NCBI GenBank assembly: GCA_947172415.1
Contig: OX359194.1
Coordinates: 7,574,401-7,638,400, forward strand
DNA length: 64,000 nucleotides
From: Chondrosia reniformis
Lineage: Eukaryota; Porifera; Demospongiae; Chondrillida; Chondrillidae
Reading direction: 5' to 3'
A program made the position numbers and the translations under genes. The first letter of the stretch is position 1. Each line of letters opens with the position of its first letter. Below, piece by piece: positions 1 through 11,310 of the stretch. The notes below the pieces were generated by a model, which was not told the DNA's origin, did no database searches, and saw only the letters and a program-made list of their open reading frames with translations.

Positions 1-1916
1 AGATGAACTTCTTCAAAATGCCACCTCTATTTTTAACTTTACTGCAAAGGACATAGATGGACATATCACATGTCTGGAGAAATACAGGTAGCAAGTTTTG
101 AATTGTTTTAGAGGGAAATGTCATTACTCAATTGACAGGGAGCTTTCTTGGGTTAAAGTTTCAATGTATTTTTCCCTCTCTTACAGTTAACATACTATAA
201 TTTTCCGAATAGGGGCCTGGGCTTTTATTTTGTCCAGACAAACAACTAAGATCTAATTTATTTGTGGTGTAATTATCTCATAGGTTATTGTATTAAGTGA
301 TAGCTAGGATTATGTGCTATGTGAGATGGTTGATTAGCTATGGTGATTGCTGCCTGTAGGGATCAAGTTTGCTTGATTGTGAATGTAGCCTCCCAGTGAG
401 GGTTGGCGGAGAAGAACTACACTCAGTTAGTTCAGCTGCACAAGGATTGGTACGATTTTGGACTTAGAATTTTGGCTTTTCCATGCAACCAATTTGCTAA
501 TCAGGTAATCAGATCTGCAAGGGACTTGTAGTTGTGGGTGGGTGGCTGAGGTAGGGAGCGTGACATTTCTAGGACATATACTAGTAGGACAGACTGTATA
601 GATAGTAAGGGAGTGGCCTAAAGGAGGGGAGTGGTCCTAGGGCAGAGGGAGGGGTTTAAGTGTGGGGGAGGGGCCCAACAGCAGAGGGAGGGGTTCAAGT
701 GTGGGGGAGGGGCCCAACAGCAGAGGGAGGGGTTCAAGTGTGGGGAGGGGCCCAACAGCAGAGGGAGGGTTCAAGTGTGGGGGAGGGGCCCAACAGCAGA
801 GGGAGGGTTCAAGTGTGGGGGAGGGGCCCAACAGCAGAGGGAGGGTTCAAGTGTGGGGGAGGGGCCCAACAGCAGAGGGAGGGTTCAAGTGTGGGGGAGG
901 GGCCCAACAGCAGAGGGAGGGTTCCAAGTGTGGGGGAGGGGCCCAACAGCAGAGGGAGGGGTTCAAGTGTGGGGGAGGGGCCCAACAGCAGAGGGAGGGG
1001 TTCAAGTGTGGGGAGGGGCCCAACAGCAGAGGGAGGGGTTCAAGTGTGGGGGAGGGGCCCAACAGCAGAGGGAGGGTTCAAGTGTGGGGAGGGGCCCAAC
1101 AGCAGAGGGAGGGGCTCAAGTGTGGGGGAGGGGCCCAACAGCAGAGGGAGGGTTCAAGTGTGGGGAGGGGCCCAACAGCAGAGGGAGGGTTCAAGTGTGG
1201 GGGAGGGGCCCAACAGCAGAGGGAGGGGCTCAAGTGTGGGGAGGGGCCCAACAGCAGAGGGAAGGGTCTGATAATTAGGGAAAGTATGTATTTTAGTTGT
1301 TAGGGAGTGCTGGAGTATATAAACTTTTATATTTAACCAAAAGATGAATTTTTAGATGTGTATCCTATTCTCTACATTTTTTGATCAGCTACATTTCTTT
1401 ATAGATATGTTGAAAGATCTGTGTCCTTTTCACATTGTTAGGAGCCAGGTACAGAGGAGGAAATTAAGGCCTATGCAGCAGGATACGGAGTGAAGTTTGA
1501 CATGTTCAGTAAGATTGACGTCAATGGTGCCAACGCCCACCCCTTGTACAAATTCTTGAAAAAGAAGCAATCTGGAAACTTGGGAAGGTAAGTATTACCT
1601 ATTGAATCTGTTTGTGTCATCATCTGTAACATTTATTTCACTGCAGTTTCATAAAATGGAATTACACAAAGGTCAGTTGGTAGACATTTTCAAAATGTCT
1701 AATTGTGTACCAATGTATGTTGTATTATGCTTCTCCTGTAGTTTCTGTGTGATAGTGACGGTGTGCCAGTGAAGAGATACGGTCCCAATGTTCATCCATT
1801 GGTAAACACTTGTGTCTGTGTAAAGTGCGCACATTGTGATTTATGTATAAACCCTTTTGTATTTCCAAATGTAGGAAATTGGCCCAGATTTGAAGATGTT
1901 ATTTATGTCACATTAA
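1..1916 (+). CDS. GPX4: GPX4-type phospholipid hydroperoxide glutathione peroxidase, selenoprotein (5' partial)
   Basis: Thiol-dependent peroxidase that reduces (phospho)lipid hydroperoxides. Exons: <1-87, 360-504, 1442-1587, 1647-1671, 1742-1801, 1875-1916; all junctions are GT-AG and in frame. The window opens inside the N-terminal coding exon, at the conserved F-x-A-x-D-I-D-G stretch. Exon 2 encodes N-V-A-S-Q, then TGA (397-399), then G, exactly where GPX4 carries selenocysteine, followed by the F-P-C-N-Q-F block. Exon 3 holds the E-P-G-T region and N-G-x-x-A-H-P-L-Y. Exon 4 gives K-W-N, supplying the catalytic Trp and Asn; exon 5 gives V-K-R-Y-G-P. It lacks the long loop of tetrameric GPXs, hence the GPX4 call. 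The TGA must be recoded as Sec; the conserved reading on both sides argues against a pseudogene. Stop TAA at 1914-1916. A candidate SECIS follows in the 3' UTR. The true start lies outside the window. Confidence 0.93.
397..399 (+). other. In-frame UGA selenocysteine codon of GPX4
   Basis: The TGA sits between the codons for N-V-A-S-Q and G-L-A-E, the position of the catalytic Sec in animal GPX4. The frame stays open and conserved for four further exons, so this is recoding, not termination. Cys-type GPX homologues have TGY here. Confidence 0.9.
640..1268. repeat. 39-bp G-rich minisatellite in GPX4 intron, about 16 copies
   Basis: The unit is 39 bp (38 bp in some copies, one G fewer) and centres on a GGGCCCAACAGCAGAGGGAG core followed by TTCAAGTGTGGGG. 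About 16 near-identical head-to-tail copies lie inside the 505-1441 intron. Because 39 is a multiple of three and the unit lacks stops, long spurious reading frames run across it in several frames. The strand is extremely purine/G biased, so G-quadruplex formation is plausible. Confidence 0.97.
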
Positions 1917-1940
1917 GCATGACCTCAACAGTTACAGTCA

Positions 1941-1994
1941 CGTCTTTTCATGAAGGCCTTCTTGGAAATACCCTGGTAGCAAGATGGCTGGATG
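1941..1994 (+). promoter_or_regulatory. Candidate SECIS element in the GPX4 3' UTR
   Basis: It starts 24 bases after the GPX4 stop. The order fits a SECIS: basal stem 1941-1950 against 1985-1994 (8 of 10 positions can pair, counting G-U), quartet ATGA at 1950-1953, unpaired AAA at 1966-1968 after a 12-nt spacer, and the opposing GA at 1983-1984. The upper helix is weak by eye (about half paired), so the call is tentative. A SECIS is required somewhere in this UTR if the UGA is read as Sec. Confidence 0.42.
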
Positions 1995-2203
1995 TATAGT
2001 TAGATAGTGTATCTGTTGTTGAGTGTACTTACTATTGACATGTGACATGTGTGCTATACTGCGAGGATATTAGACTGTTTTGTTAAATTTTTAATGATTT
2101 TATAGTTCTTTTGTACAATGTGTGAAATCCAACCTATATATTTGTACATTTCAATAGAGTCTCGATCGTAGAAGACCTTCCGTCAATTGCAACGCAACAT
2201 TGC

Positions 2204-2243
2204 AAATGGCGGGACAATATCGGGTACTTGACTCCCGCCATTT
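2204..2243. promoter_or_regulatory. Inverted AAATGGCGGGA motif upstream of PUF60
   Basis: An exact 11-bp inverted repeat has arms at 2204-2214 and 2233-2243, about 50 bp before the PUF60 ATG. The ATGGCGG core resembles the YY1-type motif common at metazoan housekeeping promoters. A related AATATGGCTGCCG overlaps the WDR36 start at 49118-49130. Promoter function is inferred from position and motif only. Confidence 0.4.
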
Positions 2244-2290
2244 TCTCAAAGATTACGGAATTCCGCTATTCCAAAATATACGATCCAAAG

Positions 2291-5200
2291 ATGTCGGAAC
2301 AAGTAGAGCTGGAGATGGCTGATCATGAAGTGGAAGCGACGAATGGAAATGATATAAATGATGCTTCGAATGCGATAGTACGATAGTTGTACGATGTAAA
2401 GTTATAAATATATCAGTTTATTGCCCATTTCTTACTTTTTAGGAAAAACTAAAAAGAGGTTGGGACGAAGGTGAGAAGAATGTATTTTACTTTCTCATTT
2501 AATCATATTTATAAAAATTTACTGTATTAGAGATAGATTAAAACATAACTTTCCTCCATAATCTCTCCTTTTGAAGTGGAAGAAATACTTTGACTAAATG
2601 TGCCTTTTTGATTGTATCTCCCTCTCACATAAGTCAGGTGATCATCACGTGGTCATGATGCGTAGCAAAGCCATAATTGGCTGAATTCTAAAATGTTGGG
2701 TGATAGTGTAAGAATGCTGTATGTTATATCTCATATGTATCAATCTCTACATGCGTACTTTCAAAACTTAGAGTGGGACCGCTGATTCCATCATTCTCTT
2801 ATCTCTCCACAGCACATTGCTCATCTATTGGCTACAATAGTATCACATGTTACATACATATATATCTTAATAATGTTCCTCTGAAGTGTCTTTTTTATTT
2901 TTCTGCAAGTAGCTGATGGAAAGAATGCAATGCATATAACCACAATATTATTGAGCGTTTGCAGCTGTCTTTGTCAATCTGTACAACTGTTTCATTCAAA
3001 GCTACCATTTTTATTGTATATTTTCATAAGTAGTGGTACAGAATGCTATAATTATAGATTAGCTTGATTCACATGCTCTGATTCATAAAGTATTCCATTA
3101 ATAGCAGCAAGGTTGCACAACTCTCAGTCTTATAACTAGTGGATGCATACATACATATTGTCATTGGGCCGGGTATGGGGTTATGGTATCTCCATTCTCG
3201 GTCTTGTAGGTACTATTGTTCCTGTCACAAAGAAGCCTCGAGAACCACTTCCCAAGTTGACCTCTGCTCAAAATCAGTCGCTCCTGCTTGCAAAAAAGTA
3301 TTGTCAGGATGTTACTGTGAAAGCAGTGAGTAGTACATATCTGAGTCTCTGTCAATCCTTTTGAGACTTTAAGTTCTATATATTTGGTGTATTGCTTTTG
3401 TGTTTGTGTAAAATTTCTGACGTATGATTCTGTTATGGTTGTCATGTGATTATCATGTGATAGGCTCAGGCAAAAAGGCAAGCTGAACAGCAGGCCCAGA
3501 TGTTTGCTTTGCAAGAAGCAGCAAACAGACAAAGAGCTCTCCTTCTAATGAGCAGGTTTGACTACTGCATGACCTACATACCTTCCTAAGAATTGCTTCC
3601 AAGGAGCTTTTGCCTGCCCCTCTTAAGATTCATCTCCCCTTGAAGAAAGTTAAATTGCCAGTTTATAACTCTTTTCGATGTAGAATTTACATTGGTAGTA
3701 TCTACTTTGAGCTTGGTGAAGATGTGGTTAGACAGGCCTTCCAACCCTTTGGAACCATCAAAGCCATCAACATGTCCTGGGAAGGAACAACTGGAAGGCA
3801 CAAAGTCAGAAAGATATGATTCTATTTTTATAATATATTTGATTTGTGTAATAGGACGGCCATATTTTTTCGACCATTCAACTTAGGGAGTATTTAATTT
3901 GGTTATTGTGTATATGTTGGTAGAACTATTGGAAAATGTACTACATTATGAAGTATGTTTTTATATAGGGATATGCCTTTATTGAATATGAAACTGCCGA
4001 AGCAGCTCAGATTGGCCTCGACCAGATGAATGGTGTTATGATGGGTGGAAGGAATATTAAAGTAGCCATTGCTTGAAAATGAATGCTTAAAGGGAGCCTT
4101 AATTTTCACTTTCAATTCACTTATCACAGGTTGGTCGTCCCAACAATGTCCCCCAAGCGGCCATCATTATCAGCAACATTCATGAGGAGGCTGCCAAGTA
4201 CAACAGGATCTACATCTCCTCTATCCACCTTGACCTCACTGAGGAGGATGTTAAAAGGTTGGCCTTGATCTTCTTTATCAAGGGACTATTAGGACGTTAA
4301 TGCCGTGATTTCCATGGGCATATAATGTATGCCTATATATCTATGTAATACTATATTTGGGGCCTTCTGATATAAGGTTGAAGATGCTTTGTCATTTTAT
4401 GTAAACATTTGTTTACTCTTCTTCCTCTTTACTTCTATCTCCCTGAAATTTGTACTATGTATGTAAATTTCAGTTGCTGACAATATTTGTCTATAAATAT
4501 AGAAATGTCCTCTAAATGTTTTTTCATACTCCTTCATAGTTCATACTTGTGCACATACAACTTTATTAAACATGTATACATATTTTATTACCTAGCTCAA
4601 AGTAAGTTTGCAGCAGTAGAGTGTGATATTGTGCCTAACCTTATGTAGTGTCTTTGAACCATTTGGAAAAATAAAGGGAATCCAGTTAGCCCCTGACACT
4701 AAACCGGGCAAGCACAGGGGGTGGGGTTACATAGACTATGAGACCCTGCAGGGAGCGGCTGATGCAATAGCATCTATGAACCTGTTTGAGCTCGGAGGGC
4801 AGTACCTTCGAGTTGGACGTGTAAGCACCACATACCATCAGCTTTGTGGAAACATACATACATAGCTAGGAATTAAAAGGAGCTCTTAACTATATCTATA
4901 ATATGTATTATTTTGAGTTGAGTTGCATGTTGACATTTTTTGACTTAAAAACTTTTAAACCTCAGACTAAGTTGAAAACCTCATGTAAAAATTTTTTAAA
5001 CCACATTAATAAGTCTTTAAGGTTATCATCCGACTCTTTGAGCATCTAAAAACGCAGTTTGTCTTAGTAAATCTTCATTTCGACCCTGAGGGTCTTCTTC
5101 AGCGACTGATGTACCATCTTAAAGATAAGTTCAGTGCAGTTAGAAGAAATCCTTATCCCATACCAAGCTAGGAATTGTAATGTAATGTGAGAGATGTATG

Positions 5201-6933
5201 TTATCTTTTAATGGACTAACTGCTCCTCCTCCCTTTAGGCTGTTACTCCTCCTCTCCCTCTGTACCCCCCTGGTGTCAACCCGGTGATGCCTGGTGTCCC
5301 TCTCACATCTAACTCCGCTCTGCAGACAGCTCAGCAGGTGGCTTCACAAATGACATCAACATCAAAGTTCCAAGATCCTGGTAGGTTGATGGAGTGTGCA
5401 CTATTTTTGTGTAGACTGTACAACAATTGGTATACTAATTAATTGAGACTCAGCAACAACAAAATTGAACCTTTCAACCAAAGGTATTCATCAGCATAAT
5501 AATAATAATAAATTATAGTTGTACCCATTTCTTTAGATTCCCCACCTCCTGCTGAGAAAAAGAAAGGTTAGCATAGCGTGATTGACATTTGGCATAATGA
5601 AATTATCAGCTGACAAGTGGTCTACGTGGCCAAAATATTTGTACCTTTTGCTACCAAAGAATCTGCTAGAAAGCTACCACTGTCAAGTATATCCTGTGTA
5701 ACAGTGAGGTTTTACATGAGCATAGCATAGAGAACCAAGGACTCACAAAAATAAAAAAGAAGACAAAGATTCCCAAGGTCACTGGTGAAGGGTGGAATTC
5801 CAAGAAACAGCTGTCTGGCCCAGTAGAGGAGTAGGAGAAAACTCTTGTATCCTCATCCAAAGCTCTCACTGGATTTAGTTCCCTTTAGTTCCCTATAGGC
5901 CTTAATTCTAAAGTGGATGTAGCATGTATGAAAAATGGTGTGTTAGATGTTTCATGGTCATTGCTTATGATCTTGTACAATTACCTTGTCCAACAGCCAG
6001 CATAGCGCAACTGCAGGCAAAGCTTGACAGTGCCAATGAGAAGTCAGGCGCTAACCAGGAAGCCAAGTTGGAACGGGAAGAGAATGTCTCCATTTCTGGC
6101 AGCAATGCCCGACTAATGATTATGCAGAAGTTGTCTAGGAAGACTGATGTAAGTACTTTAGTCTTAAAATTTATTTTTAAATGTGGTTTCTTTTTATGGC
6201 TTTCGAGGGAATCCCTTCAGAATCATGTACGTATCTTTGTATGTCCTTAGGAGTAGGGGGAGGGCTCCAGGTTTTAACCAAATATTGTTAGATAAATATG
6301 TTTACGACTCATGAAAATATCACAATGTTCTAAATATGAGAGTACAGCTACTGAAGAAGTTCTGTTAATTAGACTATATTTCTATGGAATAAGAAATCCA
6401 ATGCCTAATAAAATCAAGTTCTAACTAACTAGTTTTGACTGTATATACGTACATACATGTATATTTCCCCAACCTTGAAAAGTTCAAATTGCTACATTTA
6501 CTATGTTGTACCCACACTCTTATGATATTTCTAAAAAAACTTGATATACATACATACATTGTGCACAAATGTTTCGCCTATATAGTCCTCTGTTGTAGTA
6601 TTGCGCAATATGGTCACACCTGAGGAGGTGGATGACGAGCTGAAGGAAGAGGTAACATCAGAGTGCAGTAAATATGGTTCTGTTAGCAAGGTTGTCATCT
6701 TTGAGGAGAAGAATGACGAATTGGAAGTTGTCATCAAGATTTTTGTTCTCTTTGCTAGTTCCACTGGTATGTGAACACAGGTTATTCAAAGATCAACATA
6801 AATCTATTCCTTTTGTGTTTCAGATGCTGAAGCAGCAGTTACTGGACTAAATGGGCGCTGGTTTGGTGGACGCACAATTGTTGCTGAAATTTACGATGAA
6901 AGTGACTTCAACCAGAATGATTTGTCTCATTAA
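2291..6933 (+). CDS. PUF60: Poly(U)-binding splicing factor PUF60 (half-pint homologue)
   Basis: Nuclear RNA-binding splicing factor that acts with U2AF in 3' splice-site recognition. Thirteen exons: 2291-2377, 2443-2470, 3210-3325, 3464-3555, 3684-3804, 3969-4061, 4130-4257, 4649-4820, 5239-5380, 5537-5566, 5997-6148, 6586-6766, 6824-6933. The spliced product is 483 aa. RRM1 starts near residue 108 ([14 protein letters not shown]) with K-G-Y-A-F-I-E-Y as RNP1. RRM2 starts near 205 (R-I-Y-I-S-S-I-H) with R-G-W-G-Y-I-D-Y. A Pro-rich linker leads to I-S-G-S-N-A-R, then a C-terminal U2AF-homology-motif RRM (about 388-483) containing G-R-W-F-G-G-R, the R-x-F-type ULM-binding signature. Domain order and exact motifs match PUF60. 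The first exon is acidic and poorly conserved; this ATG is the first in frame. The gene ends 254 bp before the HMG-box gene. Confidence 0.95.
2471..3209. other. PUF60 intron 2, no feature recognised
   Basis: AT-rich 739-bp intron with GT-AG ends. No exon, RNA gene or repeat was recognised in it. Confidence 0.6.
5028..5160 (-). repeat. Dispersed foldback element, family 2 copy
   Basis: Lies in PUF60 intron 8. Its end TGCAGTTAGAAGAAATCCTT and internal TTCGACCCTGAGGGTCTTCTTCAG are found reverse-complemented in the copy at 41290-41490. Confidence 0.6.
5735..5951 (+). repeat. Dispersed short element, family 1 copy
   Basis: Lies in PUF60 intron 10. It carries the family core: AAGATTCCCA, GAAGGGTGGAATTCC, CTGTCTGGCCCAGT, AACTCTTGTATCCTCATCC, TTTAGTTCCCTATAGGCC and GGATGTAGCATGTATGA. 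No coding potential, so probably non-autonomous. Confidence 0.75.
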
Positions 6934-7187
6934 CTCTTGAAATGCTTTTATAGTTGAACTCTAATTGTTTTTGTTATCATAATACAAGTTATTGGACTGT
7001 GTAAGACAGCCCAAATTGAAGATGTTCGTAAAGTGTGCATTAAGACCTTGAGACTCAGTAGCTAGAGAAAGTACGTGAATGCATAGACTAACCATAGCGT
7101 TCATTGGAAGTGCAAATTTAAAAACGCGTTTTTATCGTTTTGTGAAGTAGCCGCACTCTTCCTCTTCTTGTCTAGCTTACTAAAAAA

Positions 7188-10100
7188 ATGAGCGCTAAAT
7201 CAGGGAAGAAACGTACTCAAATAGAAAGCGACAATCCAGGAGGTAAACTGCTTATTAGAATGACATGGATGATAAGAAATTAGTGGTTTAGAAGAAAACT
7301 CAAGAGGTTTACTATTTACATTTCTCTTCTACAGCCAACGCTACCGCACTCAAGAGCAAGAAACCAAAAATCACTAGCCCTAAAAAATCAGGTAGCTAGC
7401 GACAAAAAAGTATTGGAAATACTGAGCTCTATTCTTGTTATTTGTACATAGATACCAAAGCTAACCATAGCAAAGCCTCTTCATCAAAAGGCGACCCAGA
7501 AAGTCCTCTTACAAACGATACTGAATCCAGTATGAGCCTTTATTCTTTGCTCTGCGTTCTGTACTATAAGCCATTTGACCTCACTTTCTTGCAGTGGAGG
7601 AAGAAGAGACAGGAGGAAGTGGACCTAGTACCCAGAAGACTTCAAAATACAGTCGTGGAGCTATCAAACCATTCCTCGGAGGTAGGAATATAGCGTATGT
7701 AGTTGATAACTGTGAGGGCTAAGGGTTGAAACATCTCAAATCAGATATCATTACTAAGTCCCCTGTAGCTCAATGCGGCTACTGAATTCCCCTTAGCTTA
7801 ATGTGACCACTTTACATGGAGCCTGGTGAATTACAATCAAATCGAACAGTTGTTACATTACAAAGATACTAGCTATAAACACGAATCATTGTTCAAATTC
7901 TCTAGTGGCTGAATGTCTGCTTACTACTAATGTTCTGAGTTCGAAGTGCTCTGATTCAGGCCACATTCAAAAAGCAAAAATCCTTCAGCACACAAATAGT
8001 TGTCTCATAATATACTACCTCCTAATTTGGTCTTTGTTTCTTTTTTTGAACTATACTGCTTATAATTTAAACTGTAGAAAGGGTTTTCCCCATTTTCTGC
8101 AGCTCTGCCATTACAGGTGTGAGATGTATCTTTTGCATTGCAGGGTATCTCCGTCATATCGGAGCCATTACTGTTGGCAAGTTAATTGAACGTTTTGAAT
8201 GCAATCAGCTTGATATAAGGACCTCTGATGCTGAAGACTTACCGAAGCTCTCAGAACATCTCTTTGACAAAACAGCCATTAGAAAAATTGCATTTTTTGT
8301 TGAGCAGGAAGTGAGTTAACTTATCTCATTTGATGTCTACGGTGTTATCAGCACTTTTATATAACTGCCAGAAAGACTGCTAACTCCTTTAGCAATACCA
8401 ATATTTGTCTTGTCTTTCTGATATTGGCAGCTCTTATACAAGCACAAAATGGAGATAATAGCGTAAATATTGCCTGATTCCATGATTACTTTGGTCATAT
8501 GTAATTGTCTGTAGTATCCTTGTGACGAATATTCTCACAATGACATAGTGGCTGACTTGAGGCCTCTCATAACAGTCAGTCAGAAGAGAATCCACACCAT
8601 GGCCATTCAGAAGAAGGTAAGGCATATGGACAGTCTTTACTAGTATGAATGTCATTATTTAAAGTGCCCAAGAAATTTTCCAAAGAATTATTCATTTTCA
8701 GGTCTCTTTTACGCTGTTGCCTATCCTTTAGTCAGCCAAAAATTGAGTTTTTGTGGTGTTTTGACAATCAAAATTGAACTTAATTCTTGCCACACTGACA
8801 TACCTTGTGATTACATGATAGGGATTTCTTCTAACTAACCAAACTTATCTTTGAGATGGTTCATCTTTAGTCTTTTGAGCATCTAGAGACACTCAAAAGA
8901 CCAAAAGATGAACCACCTCAAAGACACCTGTGATGTCACAAGTTTGGCCATCATAATAAATACGTACTTCTCCAGTATACAGGCATATGTACATTATACC
9001 ATTTTTCAACATGAGTATATGTATGTCAATGGGGAACTAAACCTAGTGAGGACCTTGGATGATGATACAAGAGTCTTCTCCTTCTTCTTCACCACTTAGC
9101 CAGATAGCTGTTTCTGGAAATTCCACAAAAACTTAAATGTAATGTACACCTAATGAACATGAAACTTAATGTAAATGTACCCCTGAATGGCAGAATGATT
9201 TAGAATCTATATATTTGAAGTGTTTTATGTTTTCCTAGTATAAAGATGAGTTGCCTAAGGCTCCAAGGTCAGCTCTTGAGATGTATGCAGCACAGAAGGT
9301 TGAAAAGTATAAGGAGAAACATTCTGATGCCGACGTATGGAAATTGAGGAAGAATTATGTTGAAAAATGGAAGAATCTTGAGGAAGGAGAAAAGGTACTA
9401 GATGAATTGAAAGTATTCAACTAAATCATTCTTAGTTAGCCTATTCTACCAACTGGTATACGTACATACCACCCATCTATTATACGTATGTAGTTGTGGT
9501 TTGAGGGTACATACGTATATCAGAATATGAGCATCATTAATTTGCTGTACATGTGTATCTAGAAAAAGTATGAAAGCAAGTTTCAAGCTATAAAGGAAAA
9601 ACATGAGGAGGATATGAAGGCCTTCTTCAAAGATCATCCGGATGCCATTCCAAAACCAATAGAGAAGAAAACGCCAGAGAAGAGATTGAGTAAAAAAGAA
9701 AAGCTACTGCAAGCCATGACATTTGAAGAGAGAAGGCAGTATGAAGTGAGTTTGTAAAAAATGAAGATTGTTCGAGGGTATGTTGTGTGTATGTTTCTTT
9801 CTACACTATAAATTGGATAGTTTATAATTTTGAAATTTTCTGATCAAATACGTACGTACGTATGTATGTGTGTTTTAATCATAATTTACAAATTGTAAAT
9901 CCATCCCTGAAGAATAACAATACCTCTCTCTCCATTGGTCTACAGTTGAATGAGCAGGCTCCAAAACAGCCAGTCTCATCATATCTTCGCTTCTGTAAAG
10001 AAAAACGGGAGAAAATAAAAAAGAAACACTCGGATTTTGGTTTTGTAGAGCTCAATGCTCAGTTGTCTGCAAAGTGGACTGCTTTGGGACCAATAGGTCA

Positions 10101-10752
10101 GGCGCCCTACAAGAAGGCGTACGAGGATGAATATCAGCAGTACAAGAAAGACCTTCTGTCATACTACGACACACACTCTGACCTGGTGCCACCACCAAAA
10201 GTAGAGAAACTACTGAAGAAGATAAGGTACGTAAGTGTGCACTAAAGGACAATTTAGCAAGAAATCTCATTTCAATACACCCTAACTGTAAGTTGTCTCC
10301 TTGATGATTATTTTTGGCAGGATACACTCTTAGTTGTTTGGACTCTTGATATTGTTATTTAGTCATACTACACTTGACTAATGCACATGGCCTCCAAATG
10401 GAGAAAGCCATTGTTTGAACTTCAGTTTAGATAGTATTAAAGTGTGTCCAAGATATAATCCAGTGATGTACCAACTTGACTAAGTTATTGACAGTTGTCT
10501 TTCAAATATCTGGTATATAAGTTAATCTTAAAGAGTTTTTCTTTACATTGCAGAATGGACTTGGATATAGCAAAGTCACTTGAAAAGAAAATAGTAAGTA
10601 CATCCACTAGCACATCATCTGGAAATACTTCTTCATCAGATAATGATGATGGCAGTGAAGAAGAAGGAGAAGAAGAAGAAGAAGAAGAAGAGGGTGATGC
10701 AGGTACAAGGGAGAGCAGTGGCAGTTCAACAGATTCTAGTGAAGAGGTGTAG
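7188..10752 (+). CDS. Tandem HMG-box protein with acidic tail (UBF/nucleolar transcription factor-like)
   Basis: Ten exons: 7188-7242, 7335-7391, 7452-7529, 7595-7681, 8144-8310, 8515-8616, 9239-9394, 9563-9745, 9946-10226, 10554-10752; 454 aa. Residues 1-92 are a Lys/Ser-rich N-terminus. Residues 93-181 form a conserved-looking globular segment that I do not recognise. HMG box 1 spans about 183-252 (P-K-A-P-R-S-A-L-E-M-Y ... W-K-N-L-E-E-G-E-K-K-K-Y). HMG box 2 spans about 296-365 (K-Q-P-V-S-S-Y-L-R-F-C ... K-W-T-A-L-G). The last 50 residues are Ser plus poly-Glu, ending D-S-S-E-E-V. Tandem HMG boxes with an acidic/Ser tail are the plan of UBF and SSRP1/HMGB relatives. UBF has more boxes, so orthology is uncertain. 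Likely a nuclear DNA-bending or rDNA-associated factor; that role is inference. Confidence 0.85.
8815..8935 (+). repeat. Dispersed foldback element, family 2 copy
   Basis: Lies in the HMG-gene intron 8617-9238. It begins with GGGATTTCTTCTAACT and has two inward-facing arms built on GGTTCATCTTTAGTCTTTTGAG and its complement, so the transcript could fold into a hairpin. Confidence 0.6.
9032..9127 (-). repeat. Dispersed short element, family 1 copy (truncated)
   Basis: Reverse orientation. It keeps GGGAACTAAACCTAGTGAG, GGATGATGATACAAGAGTCTTC and AGCTGTTTCTGGAAATTCCAC of family 1. Confidence 0.65.
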
Positions 10753-11009
10753 AAGATAACTTTTTATAAACATAGTACAGTTCTACTTTCTATATCATTA
10801 ACCAGAGCTACTTTGGCCCGTTTGCAAACTCTATAATTTTATTACAAAAGGAATGTTAACTAGAGAGGTTAAATGTACCTTTACCATAATCATTACATTG
10901 TCCTGGCAGATGATTACATATAATAATAATAATAATAATAATAATATAAAATATATAACTGTTCAGCAGCTGATTATCACAGCAAGTTATCTTAAAGAGC
11001 CTGTTACAG

Positions 11010-11310
11010 TTACACTTCATTGGCACTGTCAACAACTTAATGAAAGCAATCTGCATTTCACAAAATAGCTTGAGCTCTCCATAAATACTGTACTTGAAAT
11101 ATGATGAAAATAGATGTTTTATAAGTGACTAAACTTGAAAAAAAATAGATCTTGAAACTGGTCATGTACTTCTCTCAGCACAACTCAAGTAGAGCTGCCC
11201 CAGGGCACACCACGAGGAGGTGAAAGTACATCGTGCCCCACCCCACAGCGTTGACACTAACTATTGTGTAACAGAAGCTGTAACTGCGCAGTAATCTGCA
11301 CTCATGGAGT
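11010..11310 (+). repeat. Dispersed repeat family 3, copy 1
   Basis: Shares blocks in the same order with 46500-46710: TGGCACTGTCAA, CAATCTGCAT, GAGGAGGTGAAAGTACATC, GTTGACACTAACTATTGTGTAA and CTGTAACTGCGC. Spacing differs by small indels. The element class is unknown, possibly a SINE or MITE. Confidence 0.65.

Larger units (their letters stand above)
1917..2290. other. Intergenic: GPX4 3' UTR and PUF60 promoter
   Basis: This 374-bp spacer holds the candidate SECIS and, near the PUF60 start, an 11-bp inverted repeat. No other gene is visible. Confidence 0.7.

Noticed and set aside
397..399. GPX4 as a pseudogene with a premature stop
   Set aside because: The UGA is at the Sec site and all downstream exons are intact and conserved.
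631..1303. Long overlapping reading frames of 200+ codons in several frames
   Set aside because: They are produced by the stop-free 39-bp minisatellite inside a GPX4 intron; no homology and no codon bias.
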